A program made the position numbers and the translations under genes. The notes beneath the pieces were generated by a model that was not told where the DNA came from, did no database searches, and worked only from the letters and a program-made list of their open reading frames with translations. A stretch of DNA of 64,000 nucleotides. Source: Neopestalotiopsis rosae (taxonomy: Eukaryota; Ascomycota; Sordariomycetes; Amphisphaeriales; Sporocadaceae). This document shows, piece after piece, positions 46,301 through 58,880 of the stretch (position 1 is the first letter of the stretch; every line of letters starts with the position of its first letter). The stretch covers positions 4,402,001-4,466,000 of the forward strand of contig JALGAS010000002.1 of NCBI GenBank assembly GCA_023078685.1. The letters run 5' to 3'.

Positions 46301-49300
46301 GTCGAATAGAGAGCTGGCGTTCTTTTTTGTTTCCATTTCTTCACACCAAAAAAGCCACAGGCAGGGCAAGGACGGAAACGGTGCATGGCCGATCATGCCC
46401 TTCGTCGACACGTGGGAATAGTAATTGATGTGTCATCGCGTAGGTCCACAGAGTTCCACTTGGAACCTGCGTAACGACGAGAAGAAAATAAAAATTCAAA
46501 AGTGTGCATATGGCAGAAACCAAGGTACGTACGAGATACGTCAGCCTCGAAAGAGGATATGGCTTCCGATGTGTGTAGCAGCAATGTGTGAAGTGAGCCG
46601 AGAGCAGGTGCCGTCGTTCATCCAGGCCAGGCCAGGACGAGGGCGGCAGGCATGACACCCACGAGGGAGAGACTATGTGGGTGTACAATGTCATATTATC
46701 AACAGCGGTGGATGGCATTCATCGAATCATATTACATCAACGAGGTCGATATGTGTTTGGCCCCTCGGCGCGACAATGGAAAGTTCAACTTGAACACAGC
46801 CTGATGGGTGTTCGGTGACCTCATGAGATACGGACTGGCCGGCTTGCCTTGGGGCATATTTGGAGGACAAACCACACACATACATACGATGTGCATTCTG
46901 TAGTTGGATCGTGAACGAACGTTGATTGATGAATGGGTGGTTGGCTTCTTTCTCTGGGGTGGATGGACAGTGGAAAGGGCACTTCCTGGTTGGCTGGTTC
47001 GGGTTGGTGAGAGTGGTGGAATGCATGTCCAGAAAGAGCCATACGCACACCCACTCACAAATACACACCTAACCAGGTAGTATATTGAAAGCCTTTTTTT
47101 CCCTTTGCTCTTCTCTTCCTTCTAAGCAAGTAAGCAGCAGTAGGGCACATAAACACACACAGAGACTGTGCACACGGGAAAGCACAGATCGGCGGCAGCC
47201 GCACCTTGTTGCCAGCCGGGGCGCTGCTGGTGTGGTTCAAGGGCACAGGCGTAACAGGGTACTTCCTTCCAGGTCATCGTGAATTTTCCCTAGAAGGTCC
47301 AGTCGAGCTTACCTGTAGTATGTATGTACATACATGCAGACCCGGGCATGTACCTGGCTAGCACCTACCTTGTCCTTTTTAGCTGCCAGCCCAGGCTCGT
47401 CCTGAGCGAGGATTGGCCTAGGCTAAAATCGTGGCAAGCCAATTCGGGCCTTCCAGGCTAAAATTGAGGTGCATAGCTGACCCGTTATATAGCCTTCTAG
47501 TGTACTAAATGTACTTACTCTACTACTGATATACACACTCATCAGGGCTTTTTTCGCACCTCGGCAGGCCAGGCTCTTTTGGAGCGAAGCAAGCGACCAG
47601 GGATTAATTGATCGAGTGTCTGACTGATTGCGCAGGACTTTTCAAAGAGTGTTCTGGCTCGCTAAAAGATGGGACGGAGGGGAGATCAACTTGTGCCGTT
47701 CATCCAAGTTGCGATGAAATAAGAACAGGCTTTCTGTCATATGGGATGAATAGCGTATCGGATTGAGATGATGTGTCGAAAATTAATAATGGACCGAGCT
47801 CGGATAGAGGAGACCAGGGCAGCGAAGAATCCGACAAGCCTTTCGGCAGGGCATGTGAAGGCAGCGCGCGTGGGCGGGCATGGTAAGGTAGATTGCGGGG
47901 TAAGCTCGCGAATGAGCTGAGATGAAAGAAGAACGAGCACCGTCTCAAGGGGCTGATGCTGGAGTAGGTATCTTGCGGTCGGCCGGAGAAGTTGCCTTGT
48001 CCGTCTCGTCTCTTGTCTGTAGGGGGATACGGCCGACAAGCCCAATAACTTGGTAGTTCCGGCCGCAGAAGCTTATTCGTACGGCTGCCCCTCGAAGAGA
48101 GGAGTGAGGAGTGATCAAGTCGAGACCATCAATTTTAAGCTCTCATGACTAGGTCGGATAGGTAAGTACCTAGACAAGGACTTGGAGTAGGCAGGTTATC
48201 ACTTGCAGAACTGGACTGTTTGGGTTGCCGGTTGGAGAAAGGGAAACCTCGGGATTGAGGAGGAAGAGGAGGAGGAGTAGGAGGAGAAACCAGGCCATTT
48301 GTCTGGTGGAAAGTTCTTGATTCTACAAAAAGCCCGCGGACTATTGACTCGGAGGATGCCCGTCGGCACTAGGTATAATTGCTAGGTTCATGACTATCTA
48401 GCCATACGGCCAGTCGCATCTGTTGCGCAAGTCTCTGGCTAAACCAGTCATGTCGGAATGAATGGTGATGGATAATTGAAATTGATTGACGGGCATCACA
48501 AGTCACAACCACAATGAATGTTGGTGCGTGTGAAAAGCCCCCATGGTGCATTTCCTACATAGTCTTGGTGACCAACTTGCAAGGCACATCTCTGACGTAG
48601 CAAACATTCGAGCGTCCTGTGTATTCTATGACATGTATCCATAGACTAGACTTACCTGGGATCTAAATTCAATTCTGCAGATATGCGCCTCAACTCAAAG
48701 GACTTTGCATATACCTCTAATAAAAACAAGAGTTGAATGACTGGGCGAAACACCAGATCGGCGCCTAGTATATCCCTCTCTGGCACCTTGACTCATGTGT
48801 CAGACCTGCCTGCTATAACAATAGCCTCACAACATGTGCTGAAAATAAAACGGATCTGGTTGTCGCCTATCGAGAGGGAGAGAGATAAGCTTACTACATA
48901 CATTACCAATTTACCAGCGCGTTTGGCACTATGCAGATTTGGTCAATCAGATGGGGGATGATATGAAGCGCAGTGGACATGTGCCAAAAGATTTGATGGC
49001 TAACGTTGTCGCGGGTTGTGTATCTGTCATTCTGTCTGTTACCTACCTACCTACTTCACCTTTACCTACATGTGAGGTAGCATGTATCGCCTCCAGCGCT
49101 CTGGGCACGAGTTAAGCTCAGCATGACCGACCCTCAGCGTCGTGTTCGGAGATATTCTTCATGTAGCTAAGGGAGCTCTGCCGCGGGAAAATCATACAGA
49201 GCGCTGGGTAACAAAGAGCGATACCCTAGCCATAGCCTGGCTTGCTTTCAAGGCGGCGAGCTGCTACCCTCTGGTAGCTTTGCCCCTGGCGCACGCGCGC

Positions 49301-52300
49301 GCGCCTGGTAGTCGTGGGTGGTTAGGCTGGTAGCATCGGCAGCAATTTCTCGTCTGCCCAGCCCAGTCCAGTGCCATGTTCTTGCCCATACACACAGTAC
49401 CTACATACCCAGGTCCAGGTCCCAGCATCGATGCGAGTAACGTTTAGTCGGCCTTAGATAATGCGGGAGGAGCCTTGTTGATCTCGAGATGGGGGGTGAC
49501 TAGCCGCATCCTTTACCGCGTTCTAGTGGGCGTTGGCGAGCTGCAACTGCCTTGTTGGGGGCCTCCACCGAACTCTGAGCCCCTCGCTGCTTCTGAGCAA
49601 CTCGCTCCAGCCATTCAAACCCTCGATGAAGGAACCGCACGACAGGCCAAGCACCATCAATCTGATGTCTTGTCTCTCTCCTCTCCTCTTCTCTCTATCT
49701 TTGTCTTTCGCCATATTATGCAAGATAGAGGAGATACATCGTCCGAAGTATTGATTGTACCTACCGTTGGTGCCGGTCCCCCAGGCGTGCAGCTTCTTAA
49801 AACAGTTACGCTCAAAACTTTGTTTTCCTGCTCCCGTTGGCTGTGCCTATCTTTATCTCATCTTCTTGCTGAATTGCGACTGGACCAACTAACCGTCAGG
49901 CGTTACTTCCTCTCTGGCGCGCGGTGTCTCTTTCGGCAGCGACCGCCCATTGTCAAATTGATCCCCCCGGGGCTCCTTCTTTGGCGACAACACCACACAC
50001 CTTGCCCGTCGATCAAGATCTGCCGGCGTCCGCCGCCTTAGCCCCATGCCTGTGAGGCTCATGTTGGTGCTGTCTGTTGCTATTGTTGTGTCACTTCTTT
50101 CTCTGCAGCATCTGCTTTTGCTACTGCTTCTTGTGCGTCGTCGTCATGCTCATCCACCTTTACTCGATTCCTATGCTCGTTTTTCCTCTTGGCCGTCGAT
50201 CACCCGAGTACATACTGTACTTTTTGTGACTGGGGAGAAAACTGCATATTACTTGCATGTCGCTCGATTTAATTGGTCGACATCTACGACTCCTCCAATC
50301 ATCGATGAGAGATGTGCGATTGTGGGCGGAGTATATGTACCTGTGCCTAGGATCCTGGAAGCAGAACAGTGCATCCTGAGTATGTTGGAGCCCTGGTCGC
50401 CGCTGGAGCGAAATGGGCCGAAGATCCCTGGGCTGGATTTAACAGATACACCACACCTAACCACCACCTAAACCACCAATACTGTACCTACACTTGACTA
50501 CCAAGCCTACCTCACATCGCTGCCGTCTGCACAGCTCACGGCTCCTGCAAGCATCATAGCCGGTTGCCCCGCATCACTTCTTGTTTTTCGCACACCATAA
50601 GCCTGGTCCAAATTTGCCTCGCTCGTACTCGTTATGGGACCCGAACAGTATGCACTGCTGCTGGAAGCCCTCGACAAGCTGCTGTAGCTCACACGAGCAT
50701 ATAGGGCATCGTCGTCGCGCCACTCAACATAGCCTTCTGGAGCTACAGTACTACGCAAGACGTATCCAATAGCTGGGAGCTCTACCTAGCTCTGAAGAGC
50801 GTCCTTGCATATACATATCTACTTTGCAGATGTTGCTGCAGGTTCCATGTGTGTGACCACCCGCTGCTGCAGAGATACTGGCAGCCTGCTTTCTCCATAC
50901 AGACTGGCTGCTTCTACTTCTGGACAGCGCCTTGTGATTGAAGTAACACCAGCGAACCGAGAAGAAATTCGGCATCTGCATCTTCGGAATTGTCACCACC
51001 AGGCCAAGTCCAGCACTCCATCATTCCAGCAAGTAAGCAGGCAGGTGGGTGAGTGCAAACTTGATCGACAATCGTCTGTAATCAGTCGCCTTGCCTCAGG
51101 GCCCAGGGCTTGTTCAGGTAGAGCTTCAGGTGGTGCCAACCCCCAAACCTCGCCCTTGAACCATGAACCCATCTTGTTCGCTAGCGGCTCTCTGTTGTAA
51201 CCGAGCCTCAAGCGGAGCCCTGAGGGGACAAGGCTTACCTTGATCCCTTGTCACCCCCTGACCCATAGTAGGGTCGCGGAACATCTGCCACCTAGCGCTC
51301 GGAAATCAGGGCCTGGAATTCGAAAGCCACGATTCACAAATCGCGGTTGTGGAAATTGCAGACTATCTGCCATGCTTTTACTATGGAAGACTTTCCTCGA
51401 TTGCCGACCTCGCACAGCATTTGCAACTATGGAGCTGGCGCGCATTGACTGATGAGGAGACTGCATTCGCCGCCTCAATGGAGGAACTTGCTCTCACATG
51501 TAGCCGCCATTTGACGATAAGACGAAACCATTGCGGGACGAATGGAAGGATGATCGCAGTTTACCAAGTACTCTTCAGGAATGCAAGTCGCGAAGGGGAA
51601 CAGGCCTCGATACTCCCATAATTCGCCGCCGCCTCGCATACTGGTAGTAGAGGATCCCTGATATAATTTCTGGTTTGCATCAGGATCATTCAGCAAAAGC
51701 CTTACTGATTCTGGCTCGGTCAAGGTGGCCGTTGCTCGAAAGAGTTGCGCCTCTGAGCATGGACAGCGGTCTTCGTACGAAATCGAGTCTCCCGGCCGGA
51801 GACGATATCTCGAAGTGGGTTAGAGCCTCCTGTGGGGGGCCTGCAAGTTCCTGATCTAAGACGCCGTTGTGGGACAATAAGGACAAGACTGTACCAGATC
51901 AGCATTCTTTGTCAGTGATGACCAAACTACCGATGAGACGCTCATTAGGAAAAACGGTTTGGACATTCCATAGGCGGTAGCGATGACAGGGTTCAGTCGA
52001 GGCTGCTTCTCGCTGCCACACGTACAGAGAGTCAGCCACGACACTGAGATCTGTTTCTTGTAAGGTCCTTTTTTCCATTGTTCTTCACATCCCAGAGCAT
52101 CTCCAGCCGCGCGTTTCAAGGGCGGATCTGTTTGTTTCCAACCCTTCAGAGCCTCGTCAACGCTTGGGGACACAATTCTAGGATTATATCAATCTGCCGC
52201 GGATCTGAGGTCCCTTGCTCTGTCGGCCCTTGCCCGAGATCTCCCTTTTGCCCAACGTCATCAAAGAGACATGGGTTTCGTCTTCACATGCTTTGCGACT

Positions 52301-55300
52301 GTAAGCTGCGGAAATGAGGCTTCTACTATTATAGCCCACCGAATTGTCATGACTCAGTATAGACTGAATTTCCCAGCAAAATGGTATCGATCAGACAAAA
52401 TATCAACCTTGCTACCGAGCTACTATTCCAAGGCACCATATTAGCTCGCTTGCCGGAGTGCCGCGATGCAGATACGTATAGGCTTTTGTTCAGGATCCTT
52501 CTTCTGTGTGGTTGCACACAGCACGAGCAGGCATTCTACTTTGAGAATATTCCTCGACACGAGTGATATCGAGTGCTTGGCGCTCCAGAAGGGCAAGGTT
52601 GCTCACTAATGGCAGGGGCTAGTATGTGGTTTGAGGTACAACAGCCAACCACATATAGCCTTAACTCAGGTGTTATATGGCCATGGAAGAGCTTGAATTC
52701 ATTTCGGCTTGCGTCTCGGTCTTTATCCCTACTGGACACAACTTCACTGTAGGCCACATATCAACAAATACCCGCATTCGTCATTCGGCCGTGGCTGGCG
52801 ATGTTTAACATGAGATGAGGTGCTACTCATGTGGACTCTCTCGTCGTGTCGTAGAACCAGGAAAGAAGAAATTCTTTCCAATACACTATGCTGGCTTACA
52901 TATGCGCTATTAATCGCTTTGCGCATCTCTCTTTGCCAGCCAGAGAGGGTGTTGGTGCCAATGCCAACATGGTCAAGCCAGGTCTAGAACGGATCCTTCC
53001 CGCATCCCGCCTTGTCCCATATGCCCTGTTGTGAATGCGAGACTGACATCAGCAAGGAAGACGTGCAGAAAATCATCGACTCCTTTTGGACGCTATCGAC
53101 ATTTGAGCCAATCATGCTACGCCAGTTCGAACCCGTAGATTCAGGGGACTCTTCGACTCCTGACTGCCGTGAACGGTTGAACCCACCGTGCGCACCGCAG
53201 CGATGACCCCAGATGATCTTCGTCGAGGCAGAAAATATCCGGCATCCCACGCCCCTGACCAAGTTGCCCCGGTCAGGCCCACGTATCGAGTGGAGTGGAG
53301 TGTGAGCTTAAACAGCTCCTCAAAGATATTGTCATACGACTATTCATCACTGCTTGGTCTATCACTATTCTCCTAGTTATCCATCAATTATGACGATAAA
53401 ATAATTGTGTAAGTCTGCATCAAGACATGTTTTGCGTCACGAAATTAAGCTCCGTGGGGACTGCCACGAGGTCAGGTCTCTTGACTGAAAGTCATCCGGC
53501 TTCCGGCGGACGTGATGCACACCTTTGGGAGAAGGTGGGTGTCCAGGGCCATGTTCAATATCAGTTTGCATCATGCCGCGTCAAGGAGATGCTATTTTAA
53601 TCGCTACTACGTCTATTTCCGTGCTCAACCGCCGCCGGCTTCGACGATCAACTTGGGAAATTGTCCATTACGGAGCTTGACCGAGATTTAGGAGGGCTTT
53701 CCTTTCTGACTCTCGGAATGAAGAAATCCTATAGCTCACTCGGTCATTGTACGCACAGGGCTATACAGAGTTTGTGACTATTGCTGACGTGCCATTGCGG
53801 GCAGACCTTTACGTATGTACTTGCGCATCCAATCAGGCAATAAGCAAGCTGGGGTCTTGGCAACCGTTGTGGCTGCTGTATCGAATCGATGCATATACAC
53901 CATGTCTAGCTACATAGTATGGGCTCAGAGAAGAAAAGTCCAGCCACTCGAGTGCGAGCATTCACGGTCTCGACATGCCTGGCCAAGCCCTACGATTTGC
54001 GATGGGCGTGTGGCGCTTCGAGCACTCGCTTGTGGATCTAGATTCAGGCACCTTGACCCAAATGGGGAATGTGATATAGAAACTGGGGGAGTGGCTCTGC
54101 TATCGGGCCTGCAGCACAGTCAAGCGCTCTTCACCCTATTGCCGATACGCTACAGTTGCCTGATCAGTCCAGTCAGAAGGTCTTTGGCGCGATGACGCAG
54201 TCATTTTACCCACCGTCCGTAGAGGGCAGTTGTGCATTTCACATTTATTCTCGATTACGTACAGGACGTCCAATATTCGAATTGCTTGGCCGGTCGTCCC
54301 CTCTCTGCTGGCCGCCTCCTAGACGAGGTCGCTCGCTTTGACATTTCGCTCTGGGCATTGAGCAAGCACGCCGAGGAATAGCAAGCAGCCAGGAACACCA
54401 TCAATGCTTTCTTTTTCCAAGACCCTTTTTTCCAAGACCCTTTGATCCATTATAGCGGTCTTAATGCGAATGCCTACCCGGTTTTGGTCTCTAATTACCG
54501 ATAACTGCTGCGGCGCGGTGGCCATAATATCCATCAGCATTGACAGGTCGTTCACAGAGATTGGGCAAAATTTGGGAAGAAAGGAAAATCAGCTTTTGCG
54601 AAGAGAGAGAAACCAGGATCTACTACCGCTCTCCGAAAGCCCTTCGGTACAAGTTGCAAGTTGCTACTAGCCAAGTGCCCTGGTGCCTCTCTTCCGGTCT
54701 GCCAGTCTGCCTCTGCGACCTGTGCTTCTGCTCTGCTCTCGAAGCGAGCTTACTGGGTCCCCGCCGGTAGACCCCTGACCCTAGTCCGTGGGCAATCTCG
54801 TCAACCGATTCCCTCCACCCGCCGTTGAATCCTTGCTCGCGCCATACATAGTACACACCACTTACACACCCTATTTCCGCCTTCTGGCTTGTCTCTTTCG
54901 TCTCTTCATCGGCGCCTGTGCCCAACGGCTTTTCTGGAATAATTGCGGGACCTCCACCGTCGGAGCATTTAGCTAACTAATCAGAGCTCAAGGGTTGGGG
55001 GCCAGGGCCTGGCATTAAGGAAGAAGGGGGGCCAAGGGAAAAAAGAGAGGGTGGTCCTTCTTACCTTTTGCCTTGCCCTGGCCGACTACAGACATAGTAG
55101 TATGGACTCCTCTTGCGGACCCCATCTGTGAACAACTCCAGGTTCAATCGCTCGATGGCCCCGTCCCTCCATTCTGAAATGACCCATGTCTCCCTTCTGA
55201 CCCCTACCTGCCTTCTATGTACTTCGTCCCTCACCACCCACATGTGTTTAGAGCGTATGAAGGTAGTGAGTGAATGAGCCTTTACCGTTAGTAGTTGGTT

Positions 55301-56669
55301 TTGCCTGTGCTCTGGCCTGGCTCCTCCTCCTCCTCCCCTCGTCCCCTACACTACGTACATTCTCCCCCACTGTCTCTACTTTACCATACCCTATAGCCAT
55401 GTAACGCAGTTTGGCCTGGCCTGCAGCCACTGCTGAGGATATTTTCCCTCTCTTACTCGAATCAGGTACCCAGGTACTGTACTTCTGTGCAAGTTCCCTC
55501 CCCTTCCCCTTCTTGCCTACCCTGGTCCGGCGGCCGGCAGAGGCAAGAAAGAACAAGACGACCAGAGGTTAGCAGCTCATATGAGTGGATTAACCATGGA
55601 TGATACATATGTACATTCCTCGTCCCATGTCGTCAACGGGGGAAAGGCTTGAAAAGAAATAATAAGTCGAGATCGCCTGCAACCATTGTAAAAGTTACTG
55701 CTGCAATAAATTTCAACGCATCTGCTGCACGCAGGCAAAAGATCGCATTAAAGAACCAACGATACATACTTCTCCAAGGACCAACGGCATACATAATTTT
55801 TTTAAAATAAAAACCAGCGGCTGCAAATAGTAGCAACAAGCATACCAACCGGCGTCTACCTGTCTCCAAGTCACCTTCTTCACCACTACCTTGGCGTTCC
55901 AAGCGGAAGGGTACCCAAAGGCTCGCAAGATCTTCAACGTCGTACTGAGATATCGAGGTGCCGAGAAAACGATACAAGCCGTGTACCATCCCGGTGCCCT
56001 TGCCAGATCATCTGCTCGCCTCCGTCTCCTTCCCAGTCTGGTTGCACGCATGCACTGTGGTCAAAAAGCTGGCACTCACTACGCGGTAGTCGCTTTTTAG
56101 ACCCAGAACCCAGATAGAGACACTTTCTTTCTCACTGGAAACCTGGACCTAGCAGAACGGCCCTGGGCTATTGGATTTCTCGCAACCCTTCGCCGAACCA
56201 CCACCCCCCGGACATTAACATCTCATCCTCGACGTGGGACACAGCAATAGTGTACAACAGACAAACAGACAGACAGGACGTCCAGACGTACGGAGAGTGA
56301 GCCGTTGCAACCAGTGCGGTACACGCCCCATAGTCCACACCCCCCTACCTAGCCGCTCGTTCATATCTAGCGTTAGCCTCCTTCACCCTCACCTCCATAA
56401 AGTACATACTCAACCTTCAACCTCACCTTTGTCTTTCGTTCTTTAACCTGACTCGCTCTCGCGTACTCCTCTCCAACTGTTCTCCTCTTGGATCGGATCG
56501 ACAAAACAACGCAAGAAGGGTGTTTCAGTTGAATCTTTGGAAGGGACAACAACACTTTGCCATCTATCCTCTAGGTCAACGAAGTCAAGCTTCTCACGCC
56601 GAGGACAACAAGTCGACTTCATCTTTCTTTCAGGATTTCCGGAGCCCCTTTTGGAAATAGTATGCTCCC
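43305..56669. other. 13.4-kb gene-poor region upstream of vib-1
   Basis: I find no convincing gene here. The longest frame (188 codons at 49475-50041) has no domain. The DNA has C/T-rich leaders, ACCT microsatellites near 49039, a TGTATGTACATACA palindrome near 47321, and a 15-bp direct repeat near 54414-54441. The final 570 bp before vib-1 are pyrimidine-rich, like a fungal 5' UTR. Possible contents are a very long promoter/leader, unannotated non-coding RNAs, or small secreted proteins. A 94-codon frame at 45983-46267 is described among the findings. Confidence 0.5.
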
Positions 56670-58880
56670 ATGTCAGCCACAGCGACGTTAACGGCGACCA
56701 TGGCAGACCTGAAGGAGCCGGCGCATGGTGGTCTCTGGTCGAGTTATGCCGGCTCAACAGTACCACTGTCGACTCGCTTCCCCCATTCCGTAGACTCGGC
56801 ACTCCCGCATTCTTCAGCGGCACCATCTCAGCACAGCGCTGGGCGGACAAGGACCAGCATCGACCACCCTTTCACCTATCCCAGGTACTCTCAAGGAGAA
56901 ACGGATGCCTTTCATCGGCAGCAACAGCAGCAGCAACAGCAGCAGCAGCATCACTCGTTGGCGCAACACCACAGCTATCCCAATCTGAAGCGCTCATATG
57001 ATGAGAGCGAACATCCACCTTACCAGGAGATCGTCCAGGATCTAAGGGATGACGGCTCAAAACTTACCGTGAACCACGACCACAAGCTGCTCTCCTTTCG
57101 CCGCGTGCAGGACAAGCACACAATCGTTGACCAGCATGGACGGATGCAGCAGCTCGAGCTTTCGGCACAACTGCACGGGATGTTCTTTCTCTCGGAAATG
57201 CCAGCAAACACAAATGATGGAGCGTCTATGCAGCCAGAACTTACTTGCTACCGCCGGAACCTTTTCCAGATCAGTGGGTCGCTGATCACGCCGCGGGGCC
57301 AGCTGTCAATTCTGCGTGCAGAGACCGGGGAACAGGTGCCAGTTAGCAATACCGAAGTGACCGTCTCAGCGATCGAGTCAGTGGACGGCCACAACGTCCG
57401 GCTTATTGTCATTCCGTGGAAGACGCCGCCCCCGAATGCCCCAGAGTTGCCCCAGGGACCCGACCAGGAGCCGCCTTCTCTGCCCTTGATTCCTTTCCAG
57501 GATGACGGCACCGAGACAGATGGCGAGTATGCCGTCTACCCCATTGGTTGGCGGCGTCTGCAGTTCCGAATGTGAGTAGTTTCGAGAAGAGGAAGAAAAA
57601 GTGCTCGCAGCTAACCGTCCTAAAACAGTGCCACTGCCAACAATGGAAGACGCAAGGAGCTTCAGCAGCACTTTGTGGTGCATCTCAAGGTCATGGGAAC
57701 TTTGAGCGATGGAAGCAAGGTTGTACTGACGGAAGCGACGACTGCTCCAATCGTCGTACGCGGAAGGAGCCCAAGGAATTTCCAGGCTCGCAAGGAGATC
57801 CCACTTCTGGGATCAAGCGCCGGATCAAGGGGACAGGCTCTTGTCGAGACGGGGCTGGGCATCGTTGCCGGGCCTCTCTCGGTCAAGCCTAATGACAACA
57901 AGCTGAGGGGGTTGAATCTGGAACTGCCGCGAACTGCATTCACGTTCAACGCGACAAAGTTGCCAGGGACTCCTGTGACAATGAGATCAAAGTACGTATA
58001 CTCACCCATGTTCGAGGTCGATGGCATACCTCAGACTTCGACCTTGGATGTTACCCATACCTATCCTCTTCCTGGCGTTCTGCAGCCAAACAAAGTCTCT
58101 GGAATAGGGTCACTAACCGTCAACAGCTCATATCCGTCTTGGAACCCAGCTAGTCAGCTCCCCGTTTCTCAGATGCCTCAGTCAGCGACGGCAGCATATG
58201 CGCCGACCAGCCTCTCGGCTGAAGCCTATCAAAAGTTGCCAATTTCTGGCGCACCATCATACTCGACCGAGCCTCAGGATATGCCTCTCCAGGCGACCAT
58301 GCCCCCGGTCCAGGTCTCCATGGTAGCCAGCGAGCAGCAGCCAGCGATCCGGACGCAGTACGCATACGTTGGCAACACGACAGCGCCGCCTCAACTCTCG
58401 ATCCCCGCGACCGCGATGAGCACTGGCTCGGACAACAGCCTGAGCGTTCCCCGTTATGTCGACAGTGCCCGACCGGCAAAGAGTCCTAGACACTCCACGC
58501 ACCAGTCCGTTCACAGCGGCAGCTCGCTTGCGAACAACGATGCTTCCGAATACCGCTATGGCTCGTCATACGTCTCGGTGAATCACCATGCGCCTGGCGA
58601 GTTGGGCTCGTCGTCATACACTGCCGGCGACAGCGGTTCAGCAGGCGGCCACGCTCAACCTCCGTCGCGCGAGTACTATCCTCCGACCACAACGTGGACG
58701 ACGACTGCCAGCGAGCCCAATGCCACAGTGCACTCGTACCACAACACAGACAGCAGGCCTTACACGTACTCTGATCAGTACAAGACTGGGCACGCCATGC
58801 CTCCGCTCAAGACGGACCCGAGCCAGGCACAGTCCTCGTACGGCGGTCCGCTTAACCACTACAGCTGGAGCCCGACATGA
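56670..58880 (+). CDS. vib-1: VIB-1/XprG-type Ndt80-family transcription factor
   Basis: Exons 56670-57571 and 57629-58880 give 717 residues. The 57-bp phase-2 intron (GTGAGT...AACAG) lies inside the DNA-binding domain; the splice reads LQFR|IATANNGRR. An in-frame ATG 30 bp downstream (MADLKEPAHGG) is an alternative start. Seen: a Ser/His-rich N-terminus with a ten-Gln run at residues 84-93; an Ndt80/PhoG DNA-binding domain at about 135-390 with LLSFRRVQDKHTIVDQHGR, PELTCYRRNLFQISGSL and IVVRGRSPRNFQARKEIPL; and a long Tyr/Ser/Pro-rich tail. Known: VIB-1 (Neurospora) is needed for heterokaryon-incompatibility cell death, and its Aspergillus relative XprG controls extracellular proteases under starvation. 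An AATAAA signal lies 41 bp after the stop. The Neurospora paralogue FSD-1 is a less likely identity. Confidence 0.92.

Noticed and set aside
49475..50041. 188-codon plus-strand frame in the desert
   Set aside because: Leu/Ser/Pro-rich, follows C/T tracts, and no domain or splice support.
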